Part shown: in pieces, positions 38,668 through 47,073 of the stretch | How the letters are laid out: each line of letters begins with the position of its first letter | Numbering within the stretch: position 1 is the stretch's first letter | Source of the DNA: Desulfuromonadales bacterium | GTDB lineage: Bacteria; Desulfobacterota; Desulfuromonadia; Geobacterales; Pseudopelobacteraceae | Length of the DNA stretch: 64,000 nt | NCBI GenBank assembly: GCA_013349405.1 | Contig: DUZS01000001.1 | Coordinates: 186,001 to 250,000 of the forward strand | Direction: 5' to 3' | The notes under the pieces: model-generated | What the model was told of the DNA's origin: nothing | Databases searched by the model: none | Seen by the model: the letters and a program-made list of their open reading frames with translations, nothing else | Position numbers and translations under genes: made by a program

Positions 38668-41600
38668 ATGACCACTGCCGCAGTTGAGCCACTCAAAACT
38701 ACCCACAAAGTCAGGATTGTCACTGCAACCAGTCTTTTTGACGGGCATGACGCGACGATTAATGTTATCCGCCGCATTCTGCAAGCTTCGGGAGCCGAGG
38801 TAATCCATCTGGGGCACAACCGCTCGGTGGATGAGATCGTGACCGCTGCCATCCAGGAGGATGCCCAGGGTATTGCGGTCAGCTGCTACCAGGGGGGGCA
38901 TGTCGAATTTTTCCGGTACATCATCGACCTGTTACGGGAGCGTGGTGAAAGTCATATCAAGGTCTATGGCGGTGGCGGCGGGGTGATCGTGCCGGATGAA
39001 ATTGCCGAAATTGAAGGATACGGCGTCCGCAAAATATTCTCTCCGGAAGATGGCCGCCGCATGGGACTGCAGGGGATGATCAACCTGATCCTTCAAGAAT
39101 GTGATTTCGCCCAGGAGCGGGATGTGGCGGCAGAGACGTCCCGGCTGGCGCAGCGGGATATCCGTGCCGTTAATACCCTGATCACGCTGGCTGAGCAGGC
39201 GGTCCATGATCACGCCTCAGGCTACTCAACTCTCCGTGGCTCTATCAGGGAGATGGCGCAGGATGTGCCGGTTGTCGGCATCACCGGAACCGGCGGGGCG
39301 GGTAAAAGTTCTATCACTGATGAACTTGTCCTGCGCTTCTCCCGTGACTTTCCTGATAAAAGTGTTGCAATTCTGGCAGTAGACCCCTCCCGTCAGCGCA
39401 CCGGCGGTGCTCTGCTCGGCGACCGCATCAGGATGAATTCCATCAACTCAAACCGGATTTACATGCGCTCGCTTGCAACCCGTGACTCCCAGACCGAACT
39501 TTCGGCGGCGATTCAGGATGCCATTGATGTTGTGCGGGCGGCCGGATTTGACCTGATTTTCGTCGAGACCAGCGGTATCGGCCAGGGGAATGCCGGTGTC
39601 GTCGGGATCTGTGATGTCTCGCTCTATGTCATGACGTGCGAGTTCGGTGCGCCGACCCAGCTGGAAAAAATCGACATGCTCGATTTTGCCGATGTTGTCG
39701 CCATCAACAAGTTCGAGCGCAAGGGGGCCGAAGATGCCCTCCGCAACGTGCGCAAACAGTACCGCCGTAACCGTAATCTTTTCGATGTCACCGATGATGC
39801 GCTGCCGGTGTTCGGCACTATCGCCTCGCAGTTCAACGACCCCGGCACCAATGTCCTCTATCGGGAACTGCTGGAGATCATCAACGGCAAAAAAGGAACG
39901 GCGTGGCATTCATCTCTCCAGATCACTGAAACGGAAAGTCTGAAGAAATATATCATACCGCCGGATCGGGTTCACTATCTCGGTGAGATCGTTCAGGCGG
40001 TGCGCGGCTACCGCAGGCAGGTCAAAGATCAGGCTGAGATTGCGCGCAGACTTTTTCAGCTGAACGGAGCCCGTGAGGTTTTGTCAGAAGCCGGGACTCT
40101 GGCTGAACTGGACAGGCAGGTGACGATTTTTGATTCGCGGCTGCTTGAGGAGCCGAAGAAAATCCTGAAAGAGTGGCCGGAGTTGAAGGCGTCCTATCGT
40201 CGCGACCAACTCGTCACCAAAGTCAGGGACAAAGAGATCAGGAGTGATCTTTACACAACAACCATTTCCGGTACCCGTATTGCCAAAGTATGTCTCCCCG
40301 AGTTTGCCGACTGGGGTGAAATTCTACGTTGGTGCATGCTTGAGAATGCTCCGGGGTACTTCCCCTACACCGCCGGGGTTTTCCCGTTCAAACGGGCCGA
40401 AGAGGATCCCAAGCGTCAGTTTGCTGGCGAAGGAACACCGGAGCGGACTAACCGGCGTTTCCACTACCTCTGTAAGGACGATGACGCCAAACGCCTCTCC
40501 ACCGCCTTTGACGGCTTGACCCTCTACGGTGAAGACCCGGACTATCCGCCTGATATCTATGGCAAGATCGGCGAGAGCGGTGTTTCCATCTGTACCGTTA
40601 CCGATATGCAGAAACTGTTCGCCGGCTTTGACCTCTGCGCCCCCAATACGAGCGTTTCGATAACCATTAATGGACCGGCGCCGATGATGCTGGCATTTTT
40701 CTTCAATGCCGCCATTGAACAGCAGGTAGATCTGTTTCGGGAGAAAAACGGCAGGGAACCGTCCCCTGATGAATACCGTGAAATCCGGGTCTGTACGCTG
40801 CAGACGGTGCGCGGCACAGTTCAGGCGGACATCCTCAAGGAGGATCAGGGGCAGAATACCTGTATCTTCTCCACCGAGTTCGCCCTGAAGATGATGGGGG
40901 ACATGCAGCAGTACTTCATCGAGCAGAAGGTACGCAACTACTACTCGGTTTCGATCAGCGGCTATCATATCGCCGAAGCGGGCGCCAACCCGATCAGCCA
41001 GCTCGCGTTCACCCTCTCCAACGGTTTTACCTTTGTCGAATACTACCTGGCGCGCGGCATGCACATCGATGACTTTGCCGCCAATCTCTCCTATTTTTTC
41101 AGCAACGGTCTCGACCCGGAATATACGGTCATCGGCAGGGTGGCCCGCCGCATCTGGTCGGTCGCTATGCGTGAGAAATACGGCGCCAATGATCGTAGCC
41201 AGAAGCTCAAGTACCATATTCAAACTTCGGGTCGCTCGTTGCATGCCCAGGAGATGAATTTCAACGACATCCGCACGACGCTGCAGGCGTTGATAGCGAT
41301 CTACGACAACTGCAATTCGCTCCATACCAATGCCTACGATGAAGCGGTGACAACGCCGACCGAAGACTCCGTGCGGCGGGCGATGGCGATTCAGATGATC
41401 ATCAGCAAAGAGTTCGGCCTGGCCAAAAATGAGAATTCACTGCAAGGGTCATTCATTATCGAGGAGTTGACCGATCTGGTTGAGGAGGCGGTCATGGCCG
41501 AATTTGAACGGATTGACCAGCGGGGCGGGGTGCTCGGCGCCATGGAGACGCAGTATCAGCGCTCGAAAATCCAGGATGAATCGATGCTGTATGAACATAA

Positions 41601-41916
41601 GAAGCATTGCGGTGAACTGCCGATTGTCGGGGTTAATACCTTCATCAATCCGCGTGCCGATGAAGAGGGTTTCAACGCGCCGGGTGAACTGGCACGCGCT
41701 TCCAAAGAGGAGAAGGAACAGCAGATCCTCAATCTGCGGGCCTTCCAGCAGAGCCATAAAGATACGGCGCCGGCCGCTTTGAAGCGTCTGCAGGAAACGG
41801 CCGTTGCGGGGGGTAATATATTTGCCGAATTGATGGAGACAACCAAAGTGGCGTCGCTGGGGCAGATTTCGCATGCTCTGTATGAGGTTGGCGGGAAGTA
41901 TCGCAGGAATATGTAG
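38668..41916 (+). CDS. icmF: Fused isobutyryl-CoA mutase (IcmF)
   Basis: IcmF interconverts isobutyryl-CoA and n-butyryl-CoA with adenosylcobalamin and carries its own GTPase chaperone. The 1082-residue product has the family order: B12-binding domain first (D25-G-H27 with the lower-ligand His, SGAEVIHLG), then a MeaB-like G domain (GTGGAGKSS, near residue 207; NKFERKG), then the two-part acyl-CoA mutase barrel. Size matches known IcmF (about 1090). ATG at 38668 follows GGAGG; the frame open from 38584 reads through the repeat. Related substrates (isovaleryl or pivalyl) are possible. It fits the C4 acyl-CoA and PHA genes in the right half. Confidence 0.93.
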   Translation: MTTAAVEPLKTTHKVRIVTATSLFDGHDATINVIRRILQASGAEVIHLGHNRSVDEIVTAAIQEDAQGIAVSCYQGGHVEFFRYIIDLLRERGESHIKVYGGGGGVIVPDEIAEIEGYGVRKIFSPEDGRRMGLQGMINLILQECDFAQERDVAAETSRLAQRDIRAVNTLITLAEQAVHDHASGYSTLRGSIREMAQDVPVVGITGTGGAGKSSITDELVLRFSRDFPDKSVAILAVDPSRQRTGGALLGDRIRMNSINSNRIYMRSLATRDSQTELSAAIQDAIDVVRAAGFDLIFVETSGIGQGNAGVVGICDVSLYVMTCEFGAPTQLEKIDMLDFADVVAINKFERKGAEDALRNVRKQYRRNRNLFDVTDDALPVFGTIASQFNDPGTNVLYRELLEIINGKKGTAWHSSLQITETESLKKYIIPPDRVHYLGEIVQAVRGYRRQVKDQAEIARRLFQLNGAREVLSEAGTLAELDRQVTIFDSRLLEEPKKILKEWPELKASYRRDQLVTKVRDKEIRSDLYTTTISGTRIAKVCLPEFADWGEILRWCMLENAPGYFPYTAGVFPFKRAEEDPKRQFAGEGTPERTNRRFHYLCKDDDAKRLSTAFDGLTLYGEDPDYPPDIYGKIGESGVSICTVTDMQKLFAGFDLCAPNTSVSITINGPAPMMLAFFFNAAIEQQVDLFREKNGREPSPDEYREIRVCTLQTVRGTVQADILKEDQGQNTCIFSTEFALKMMGDMQQYFIEQKVRNYYSVSISGYHIAEAGANPISQLAFTLSNGFTFVEYYLARGMHIDDFAANLSYFFSNGLDPEYTVIGRVARRIWSVAMREKYGANDRSQKLKYHIQTSGRSLHAQEMNFNDIRTTLQALIAIYDNCNSLHTNAYDEAVTTPTEDSVRRAMAIQMIISKEFGLAKNENSLQGSFIIEELTDLVEEAVMAEFERIDQRGGVLGAMETQYQRSKIQDESMLYEHKKHCGELPIVGVNTFINPRADEEGFNAPGELARASKEEKEQQILNLRAFQQSHKDTAPAALKRLQETAVAGGNIFAELMETTKVASLGQISHALYEVGGKYRRNM

Positions 41917-41925
41917 GGGGAATGC

Positions 41926-42004
41926 AAACCCCTCCAAACCTCCCCTTATCAGGGGAGGCTTACAGTCTCCCCCCTGATAAGGGGGGACTAAGGGGGGGTG
42001 GTTT
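41926..42004. repeat. C-rich palindromic repeat, copy 4 (full)
   Basis: Two hairpins (CCTCCCCTTATC-AGGGGAGG and CTCCCCCCTGATAAGGGGGG) enclosed by AAACCCCTCCAAA and the inverse GGGGGGTGGTTT. It lies between the mutase and the nitroreductase gene, and may cut or slow the transcript there. Confidence 0.8.
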
Positions 42005-42036
42005 ATAAGTTTTGAGAAAATTGATTGGAGCAAAGC

Positions 42037-42570
42037 ATGGACATTTTTCAAGTATTTCGAGATCGGCGCAGCATCCGCAAATACAAGGATACACCGGTTG
42101 AGCCCGACAAGATCGAGCAGATTCTTGATGCGGCTCGTTTGGCACCATCGTGGAAGAATCTTCAGTGCTGGCGTTTTCTGGTCTTGACTGAACCGTTGAG
42201 AAAAGAGGCATTACTCTCGGCCTTCGCGGAGGACAACCCGGGGAGAAAGGCGTTCATCCAGGCTCCGGTTGCCATAGTGATCTGCGCCGATCCGGTTGAA
42301 TCGGACGTAAGCCACGGTATTGATTATTTTATTGCCGATGCGGCCATCGCTTTTGAACATATCTGTCTAGCCGCCCATGCCGTAGGGCTCGGTACCTGCT
42401 GGATGGGGCTGTTTGATGAAGATGATATGAAGGCAAAGCTCGGTATTCCCGACACCATGCGGGTTGTCGGCGTCACGCCGCTCGGGTATCCGGACCAGGA
42501 ACCGAAGCAGCGACCGCGAAAAGAGTTGAAAGAGATCGCATTTTTTAATGAATGGGAGATGCCATGCTGA
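42037..42570 (+). CDS. Nitroreductase-family flavoprotein
   Basis: The 177-residue protein has the nitroreductase family start (FQVFRDRRSIRKYKDTPVEPDKIEQILDAARLAPSWKNLQCWRFLVL) with the Arg/Ser FMN-phosphate contacts, and the C-terminal GLGTCWMGLFDE and VVGVTPLGYP motifs. It should be an FMN-dependent NAD(P)H oxidoreductase dimer; substrate unknown. ATG at 42037 follows GGAG; an in-frame TTG at 42025 is less likely. It overlaps the start of the next gene by seven bases, so the two form a unit. Confidence 0.9.
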   Translation: MDIFQVFRDRRSIRKYKDTPVEPDKIEQILDAARLAPSWKNLQCWRFLVLTEPLRKEALLSAFAEDNPGRKAFIQAPVAIVICADPVESDVSHGIDYFIADAAIAFEHICLAAHAVGLGTCWMGLFDEDDMKAKLGIPDTMRVVGVTPLGYPDQEPKQRPRKELKEIAFFNEWEMPC

Positions 42571-43733
42571 CACGCACGGAAATAATGCACAGAGTAACCA
42601 TGATGCAGGCACAGCTCCAGGCCAAAGGGATGGACGGAGCGTTGTTTGTCTTCCCGATAGATGTCTTTTACTTCTCCGGAACCCGCCAGAACGCCACTCT
42701 CTGGCTGCCGATGGTTGGTGAGCCGGTGCTGCTGGTACGCAAGAGCTTCTCCCGTGCCAGAGCCGAGAGCGTCCTGAACGATATCCGGCCATTTCCGTCC
42801 AGCAAGGAATTCCCGGCGCTGTTCGGAGAGCAGCAGCTGAAGATCGGCTTTACTTTCGATGCCGTTCCGGTGCAGCAGCTTAATTTCTACTCAAAATTGC
42901 TGCCGGGGCGGGAGTTTATTGACGTTTCGTCGGTACTGCGGGAAGTCCGGTCAATCAAGTCGTTATATGAGCTGCAGCAGATCAAGGCGTGTGGAGATGC
43001 GCTTTCGTCGGTCTACCTGCAGGTTCCGGAATTCTTGAATGAGGGGATGCGTGAGCTTGATCTATCTGCCGAATTTGAATACCGTCTCCGCAGGGCGGGT
43101 CACGAAGGGATTACCCGCATGCGCGCCTACAGTCAGGAGCTCTCTGGTGGTGGACTGGCGGTATCGGCCGGCGGCGCAAGCTACGGCTTCCTTGATGGCC
43201 CGGTTACCGGAAAAGGACTCTCCACCGCTTCACCACAAGGGGCATCACGGGATGTTATCGTCAGGAATGTGCCGGTGCTGCTCGATTATACCGGCACCTT
43301 TAACGGCTACATCAGCGATATGACGAGGATTTTTGTCATCGGTACGCTTGATCCCGAACTGGTTCGTGCCTTTAATCTGGCGCTGGAAATTCAGAACTTT
43401 GTTCAGAGCGAGCTGAAACCGGGTGTCATTTGTGAAGAGGTTTTCTTTAAAGCACTGGAAATGGCGGAGAAGGGTGGTTTTGGGAGCAGTTTCATGGGGA
43501 TGCCGGGAGAGCAGGCGCGTTTTGTCGGCCACGGTATCGGCCTTGAACTCGATGAGTTTCCGGTGCTAGCCCAGGGTTTCAAGATGCCGCTCCAATCGGG
43601 ACAGACTATTGCCGTCGAACCGAAATTTAATATCCCGGGCAAAGGAGCGGTCGGCATTGAAAATACCTTTGCCGTCACCCCCGATGGCGGTCTCAAGCTG
43701 ACTGATATTCCGGATGAGGTGGTGTATTTGTAG
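42564..43733 (+). CDS. M24-family metallopeptidase (Xaa-Pro aminopeptidase-like)
   Basis: The 389-residue protein has a creatinase N-terminal domain and a pita-bread M24 catalytic domain. The five dinuclear metal ligands are visible: LLDYTGTFNGYISDMTR (two Asp), VGHGIGLELDEFP (His), AVEPKF (Glu) and GIENTF (Glu). It should remove the N-terminal residue before proline, or act as a dipeptidase on such substrates. ATG at 42564 follows GGGAG; an ATG at 42552 is the alternative. It overlaps the nitroreductase gene. Confidence 0.92.
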   Translation: MLTRTEIMHRVTMMQAQLQAKGMDGALFVFPIDVFYFSGTRQNATLWLPMVGEPVLLVRKSFSRARAESVLNDIRPFPSSKEFPALFGEQQLKIGFTFDAVPVQQLNFYSKLLPGREFIDVSSVLREVRSIKSLYELQQIKACGDALSSVYLQVPEFLNEGMRELDLSAEFEYRLRRAGHEGITRMRAYSQELSGGGLAVSAGGASYGFLDGPVTGKGLSTASPQGASRDVIVRNVPVLLDYTGTFNGYISDMTRIFVIGTLDPELVRAFNLALEIQNFVQSELKPGVICEEVFFKALEMAEKGGFGSSFMGMPGEQARFVGHGIGLELDEFPVLAQGFKMPLQSGQTIAVEPKFNIPGKGAVGIENTFAVTPDGGLKLTDIPDEVVYL

Positions 43734-43787
43734 GAAAATGCACCTGTTTGATCTGAGACCAAATGAGTTGCAAAGTTGATTTATTGT

Positions 43788-43807
43788 GGCTACAATAGGC
43801 TACAATA
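43788..43807 (+). promoter_or_regulatory. Adjacent 10-bp direct repeats before relB-like gene
   Basis: GGCTACAATA is repeated twice without a gap, ending 17 bases before the antitoxin start. The TACAAT core also fits -10 elements. These are probable antitoxin operator half-sites. Confidence 0.5.
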
Positions 43808-43824
43808 TCATGGAGGTGATACTC

Positions 43825-44139
43825 ATGTCAGAAACCATCATTAGAGCTCGCGTTGACGAACTGGAAAAACTTGAGTGTGAGTCGATTTTTAAAAACCTGG
43901 GCCTCACTATGAGCGAGGCGGTCCGGCTCTTTATCCGTCAGGTCAATACAGTGAAGGGTTTGCCTTTTGAACTGAAGCTTAACGCCACTGCCGCTATTGA
44001 ACATGATCGCTGGTTTAGAGAGCACGTTGAATCGGTACTTGCAAAAATGAATCAGCCGGGTAGGGTATCGACTTCTCATGAGGACGTTGGTACGCGACTA
44101 AAAGCCAAGCAGGCAGCTCTTCTTAAAAAGGCGGCCTAA
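43825..44139 (+). CDS. RelB/DinJ-family antitoxin
   Basis: The 104-residue protein has a ribbon-helix-helix N-terminus (ETIIRARVDELEKLECESIFKNLGLTMSEAVRLFIRQV) followed by the GLPFELK motif typical of RelB/DinJ, then a helical toxin-binding tail. GGAGGTGA precedes ATG at 43825; the frame open from 43786 has no site. It is followed one base later by a RelE/ParE-type gene. Its operator is likely the tandem GGCTACAATA repeats upstream. Confidence 0.88.
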   Translation: MSETIIRARVDELEKLECESIFKNLGLTMSEAVRLFIRQVNTVKGLPFELKLNATAAIEHDRWFREHVESVLAKMNQPGRVSTSHEDVGTRLKAKQAALLKKAA

Positions 44140-44140
44140 C

Positions 44141-44449
44141 GTGCCTGGCGTGGATGTCGTTTGGGAGCCAGAGGCCGAAGCAGATTTAGATTCGATTCTT
44201 GAATATATTGCAAAAGATAACATCGAAGCTGCTATATATGTGACAAATGAAATATATCAGCAAGTTTCAATGATGTTAGCCCCTGTTTCCCGTCGAGGGA
44301 AAAGGGGGAGGGTGGCCGGCACAATGGAGCTTGTCATTCTACGGACTTCGTACATTGCTGTGTACGTTAAGAAGGGAGCACTCCTGCGGATTATCAAGAT
44401 ATTGCATGGATCTGAGGTGTTGCGGTTTGGGGCGTTGAAAGTCAGATAA
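44141..44449 (+). CDS. RelE/ParE-superfamily toxin
   Basis: The 102-residue protein has the RelE/ParE opening (VVWEPEAEADLDSILEYIAKDNIEAA) and end (LRIIKILHGSEVLRF), with basic residues in the middle (RRGKRGRV). It should be a ribosome-dependent mRNase or gyrase inhibitor held by the RelB/DinJ-type partner. It starts with GTG one base after the antitoxin stop, so translation is coupled. Which of the two activities applies cannot be told from sequence alone. Confidence 0.87.
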   Translation: MPGVDVVWEPEAEADLDSILEYIAKDNIEAAIYVTNEIYQQVSMMLAPVSRRGKRGRVAGTMELVILRTSYIAVYVKKGALLRIIKILHGSEVLRFGALKVR

Positions 44450-44546
44450 TAGAGTGGTAAACCGTGTGGTTGAGGGAATTGAATAGTTTCTGGTACGGAT
44501 GAGGAAAAAAAGGATGATTATGAAGATAGTGCGGGCGGTGGTTAGT

Positions 44547-45431
44547 TTATTTCCTGACGGCGAGCGCAACTCCGACGACGGTTACCACCATGCCTGCCAG
44601 TGCCAGTATGCCGAGGCGTTCCCCGAAAACAAAGAAGGCGAGCAGGGAGGTTACCGGTGGCACCAGATAAAACAGACTTGCCACCCGTGACGCCTCACCG
44701 CGCCGGATAAGCATGTGCAACAGGCTGATGGCACCGAGAGAGAGCACCAGCACGAGCCAGGCTAACGCAAAGATAAAATTGGCGGTCCACTGTACCCGCA
44801 TTGTTTCAAACAGTGGAGCTGCAAGCGCCATTACCAGTGTTGACGCACTGAACTGGATGACACCGCCGCTCCGCATGTCCATGGCAGCGCAGTAGCGTTT
44901 CTGGTAGATGGTGCCGACCGTGATGCCGAAGAGGGCCAGTATCGACATCAGAACACCCTGCGGGTTACCACCGGCAAACGAAATTTTATCCAGCAGGACC
45001 ATCACTACTCCCACCAGACCAAGACCAAAGCCGAGCCACTGTTTACCACTGACTTTTTCGCCGAGCAGTCTGCCTGCAACAACTGCGGTAAACAGAGGCT
45101 GCAAGCCGACGATCAGTGACACAATTCCTGATGGCACACCCTGATTGATGGCGGAAAACACACCGCCTATATAGAGCGCATTGACCATGATGCCGGCAAA
45201 CGCGATATGGGCAGTCTGAGCGAGGCTGGCTGGCCAGGGAGCGCGCATTGCGATCGTTACGGTCAGGAGCAGCAGTGTTACAAACCCATAGCGCCAAAGG
45301 AGAAAGGTAAAAGGCTCCGCATAGGGGAGCCCGAATTTCCCACCAATGAAGCCGGTGCTCCAGAGCATGACAAAGAGGATGGGTGCAGCAATCACTCCGT
45401 AGCTGTCCCGATGTGGTGTGGATGGTGTCAT
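44547..45431 (-). CDS. EamA/DMT-family transporter
   Basis: The 294-residue protein has about ten membrane segments in two EamA repeats (first APILFVMLWSTGFIGGKFGLPYAEPF, second GVLMSILALFGITVGTIYQKRY), as in drug/metabolite exporters of the RhtA/YdcZ-like group. The end of each repeat shows the VSLIVGLQPLFTAV and VPPVTSLLAFF patterns. The start is uncertain (ATG 45431 or GTG 45446) because no ribosome-binding site stands out. Substrate unknown. It stands alone between a toxin-antitoxin pair and a phasin. Confidence 0.87.
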   Translation of the reverse strand: MTPSTPHRDSYGVIAAPILFVMLWSTGFIGGKFGLPYAEPFTFLLWRYGFVTLLLLTVTIAMRAPWPASLAQTAHIAFAGIMVNALYIGGVFSAINQGVPSGIVSLIVGLQPLFTAVVAGRLLGEKVSGKQWLGFGLGLVGVVMVLLDKISFAGGNPQGVLMSILALFGITVGTIYQKRYCAAMDMRSGGVIQFSASTLVMALAAPLFETMRVQWTANFIFALAWLVLVLSLGAISLLHMLIRRGEASRVASLFYLVPPVTSLLAFFVFGERLGILALAGMVVTVVGVALAVRK

Positions 45432-45482
45432 CCGAAGAAAATACACTCGGAGCAGGGTGGTGTCAACGCACTTTCACCGCAC

Positions 45483-45517
45483 AAAAAAAAGGGCAGCCAC
45501 AGCGGCTACCCTTTTTG
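45483..45517 (-). terminator. Terminator downstream of phasin gene
   Basis: On the minus strand AAAAAGGGTAGCC pairs with GGCTGCCCTTTTT (one wobble) and is followed by T residues. It ends the phasin transcript. Confidence 0.8.
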
Positions 45518-45542
45518 CGTCCCAATGATGAAACGATACTGT

Positions 45543-46070
45543 TTACTTGGCAGCTTTTGCCTGAACAGCAGGAGCAACAGCAAAAACGTCTGTCGCAACT
45601 TTTTTAGCCAGGGCAAAATTGTTAACGACATAATTCTGGAAAGAATCAAAACCGAAATTGAAAGAGTCATTCCAGAAGGTAACGATCGATTTTGCTTCCT
45701 TGGGGAACTGCTTGGTAGCGGCATCAACAAGAGTCTTCGTTTCATTCTTGATTACCACAACCTGGCTGAAAGCATCGTTGTAGAAGCTTTCAATAGCTTC
45801 AAGGCTCTTTACCGGCGCGGTAGCTGCAGTAAGATCCAACTCAAGGCCATTACCAATGTGCTTCTTCAGGTTGTCAAGAGCTTTCTGATTTTCTTTGAGG
45901 CAGGTGGTGACAGCTTTCTTTCCTTCTTCTGGGAAAGAAGGTACTGCAGTCAGAAGGACGTCGGTTGCTGCTAATGCCTGACCGGAAATTGTATTCAGAG
46001 CGTCAAAGCTGGTGTTAAGTGCGGTTTTGTTAAAGGCGGCTGTCTCTTTGGCGAAATTTGTGGTTTCCAT
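45543..46070 (-). CDS. Phasin-family PHA granule protein
   Basis: The 175-residue, wholly helical protein matches the phasin pattern (FAKETAAFNKTALNTSFDALNTISGQALAATDVLL...SLEAIESFYNDAFSQV...NNFALAKKV). Phasins coat PHA granules and set their size. It is clearly paralogous to the phasin at 61585. GGAG precedes ATG at 46070; the frame open from 46082 lacks a site. It is divergent from an XRE-type regulator, which may control it, and lies near phaE-phaC. A very AT-rich upstream region suits strong expression. Confidence 0.88.
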   Translation of the reverse strand: METTNFAKETAAFNKTALNTSFDALNTISGQALAATDVLLTAVPSFPEEGKKAVTTCLKENQKALDNLKKHIGNGLELDLTAATAPVKSLEAIESFYNDAFSQVVVIKNETKTLVDAATKQFPKEAKSIVTFWNDSFNFGFDSFQNYVVNNFALAKKVATDVFAVAPAVQAKAAK

Positions 46071-46270
46071 GTGTATCTCCATTTCTGTGTGGTTTGACTA
46101 CGATTAATTTATCTATAAACAATATTTATACGCATTTTAAATAAAAGTCAAGATAAAAATTTAAAATATGTTTGAATATTGCTTTTTGTTATAAATAAAT
46201 ATATACCATATAAACCGTTTGTATCCATTTATTGCGGCTAAATCAAATATAAAGAGAGTGAATACCCAAA

Positions 46271-46900
46271 ATGATCACCAAAGAACAGAAAGACCTCTTC
46301 CGGAAATCGGTAGGCAAACTTCTTGAGAAACGGCGTCTGGAAAAAGGGTTGAACCGCAAGGAATTAGGAGTGGCGCTCGGTTATGAAGGTAACAGTGCGA
46401 TACAGATCGTTGCCCGTTTTGAGTCAGGTCGTGCGGGCGTTCCGAAAGCGAAGATCGAAAAGCTGCTGGAAATTCTCAATATCACGAATAAAGACTTTGG
46501 CCTTGTCGGCTCAAAATCGGTGAAGAATTTCATCGCCGCCAGCGGTTTTCTCAGCTCGCCGGCGGCCCCGTGGAGCAACGTTATGGTCGATTTCATGGAG
46601 GCCAGCGAGGCCAGCATGATGAAGCAGGCGCTTGCCGATGAAGACAGTACCGAGGATGTTGCAAGCGACACCCAGGATGATTCGTATCAGGATGTCATTC
46701 GCATCATGAGGCTCTGCCGGGTTCAGAAAAAAGAGGTGACACTTACCATCTTCGAGCGACTGGATATGTTGGACACTCTCTGCGAAGGTGATGAAGACAA
46801 GCTTTCGGAGATGCTCGTCACGTTGAGAATTGAACCGGTTGCGGCGTATCAGGAGATCGAAAAAGTGTTGATGGAGCGGTTGAAAGGCGGGAAAAATTGA
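46271..46900 (+). CDS. XRE-type regulator, possible PHA regulator
   Basis: The 209-residue protein has an N-terminal XRE helix-turn-helix (KLLEKRRLEKGLNRKELGVALGYEGNSAIQIVARFESGRAGVPKAKIEKLLEIL) with a longer turn than usual, a Ser/Asp-rich linker, and a helical C-terminal domain (FERLDMLDTLCEGDEDKLSEMLVTL) that I do not recognise. It lies divergently from a phasin gene and directly before phaE-phaC, the position held in other bacteria by PHA regulators such as PhaR. It is not homologous to PhaR as far as I can see. The role is inferred from position. Confidence 0.78.
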   Translation: MITKEQKDLFRKSVGKLLEKRRLEKGLNRKELGVALGYEGNSAIQIVARFESGRAGVPKAKIEKLLEILNITNKDFGLVGSKSVKNFIAASGFLSSPAAPWSNVMVDFMEASEASMMKQALADEDSTEDVASDTQDDSYQDVIRIMRLCRVQKKEVTLTIFERLDMLDTLCEGDEDKLSEMLVTLRIEPVAAYQEIEKVLMERLKGGKN

Positions 46901-47073
46901 AATTGTTTTTATGTTTTCACAACAGATGCTGCTATTGTTTATTTTTTACTCACTTTTTGCTTGCATAAAACAAAATGAGCGGGTATATCTTTGTTTAAGT
47001 TTTGTTTATCCCTCTGTTTGCCTTCGGTGGGATTTTAAATTCAAAAACTACGTTCCGATGAGAGGGGATATGT

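Noticed and set aside
40324-41325. 333-codon antisense frame within icmF
   Set aside because: The mutase domain on the plus strand is unmistakable, and the antisense product has no recognisable features.
45207-45974. 255-codon frame overlapping the DMT transporter and the phasin gene
   Set aside because: It is antisense to both, crosses a terminator and shows no domain.
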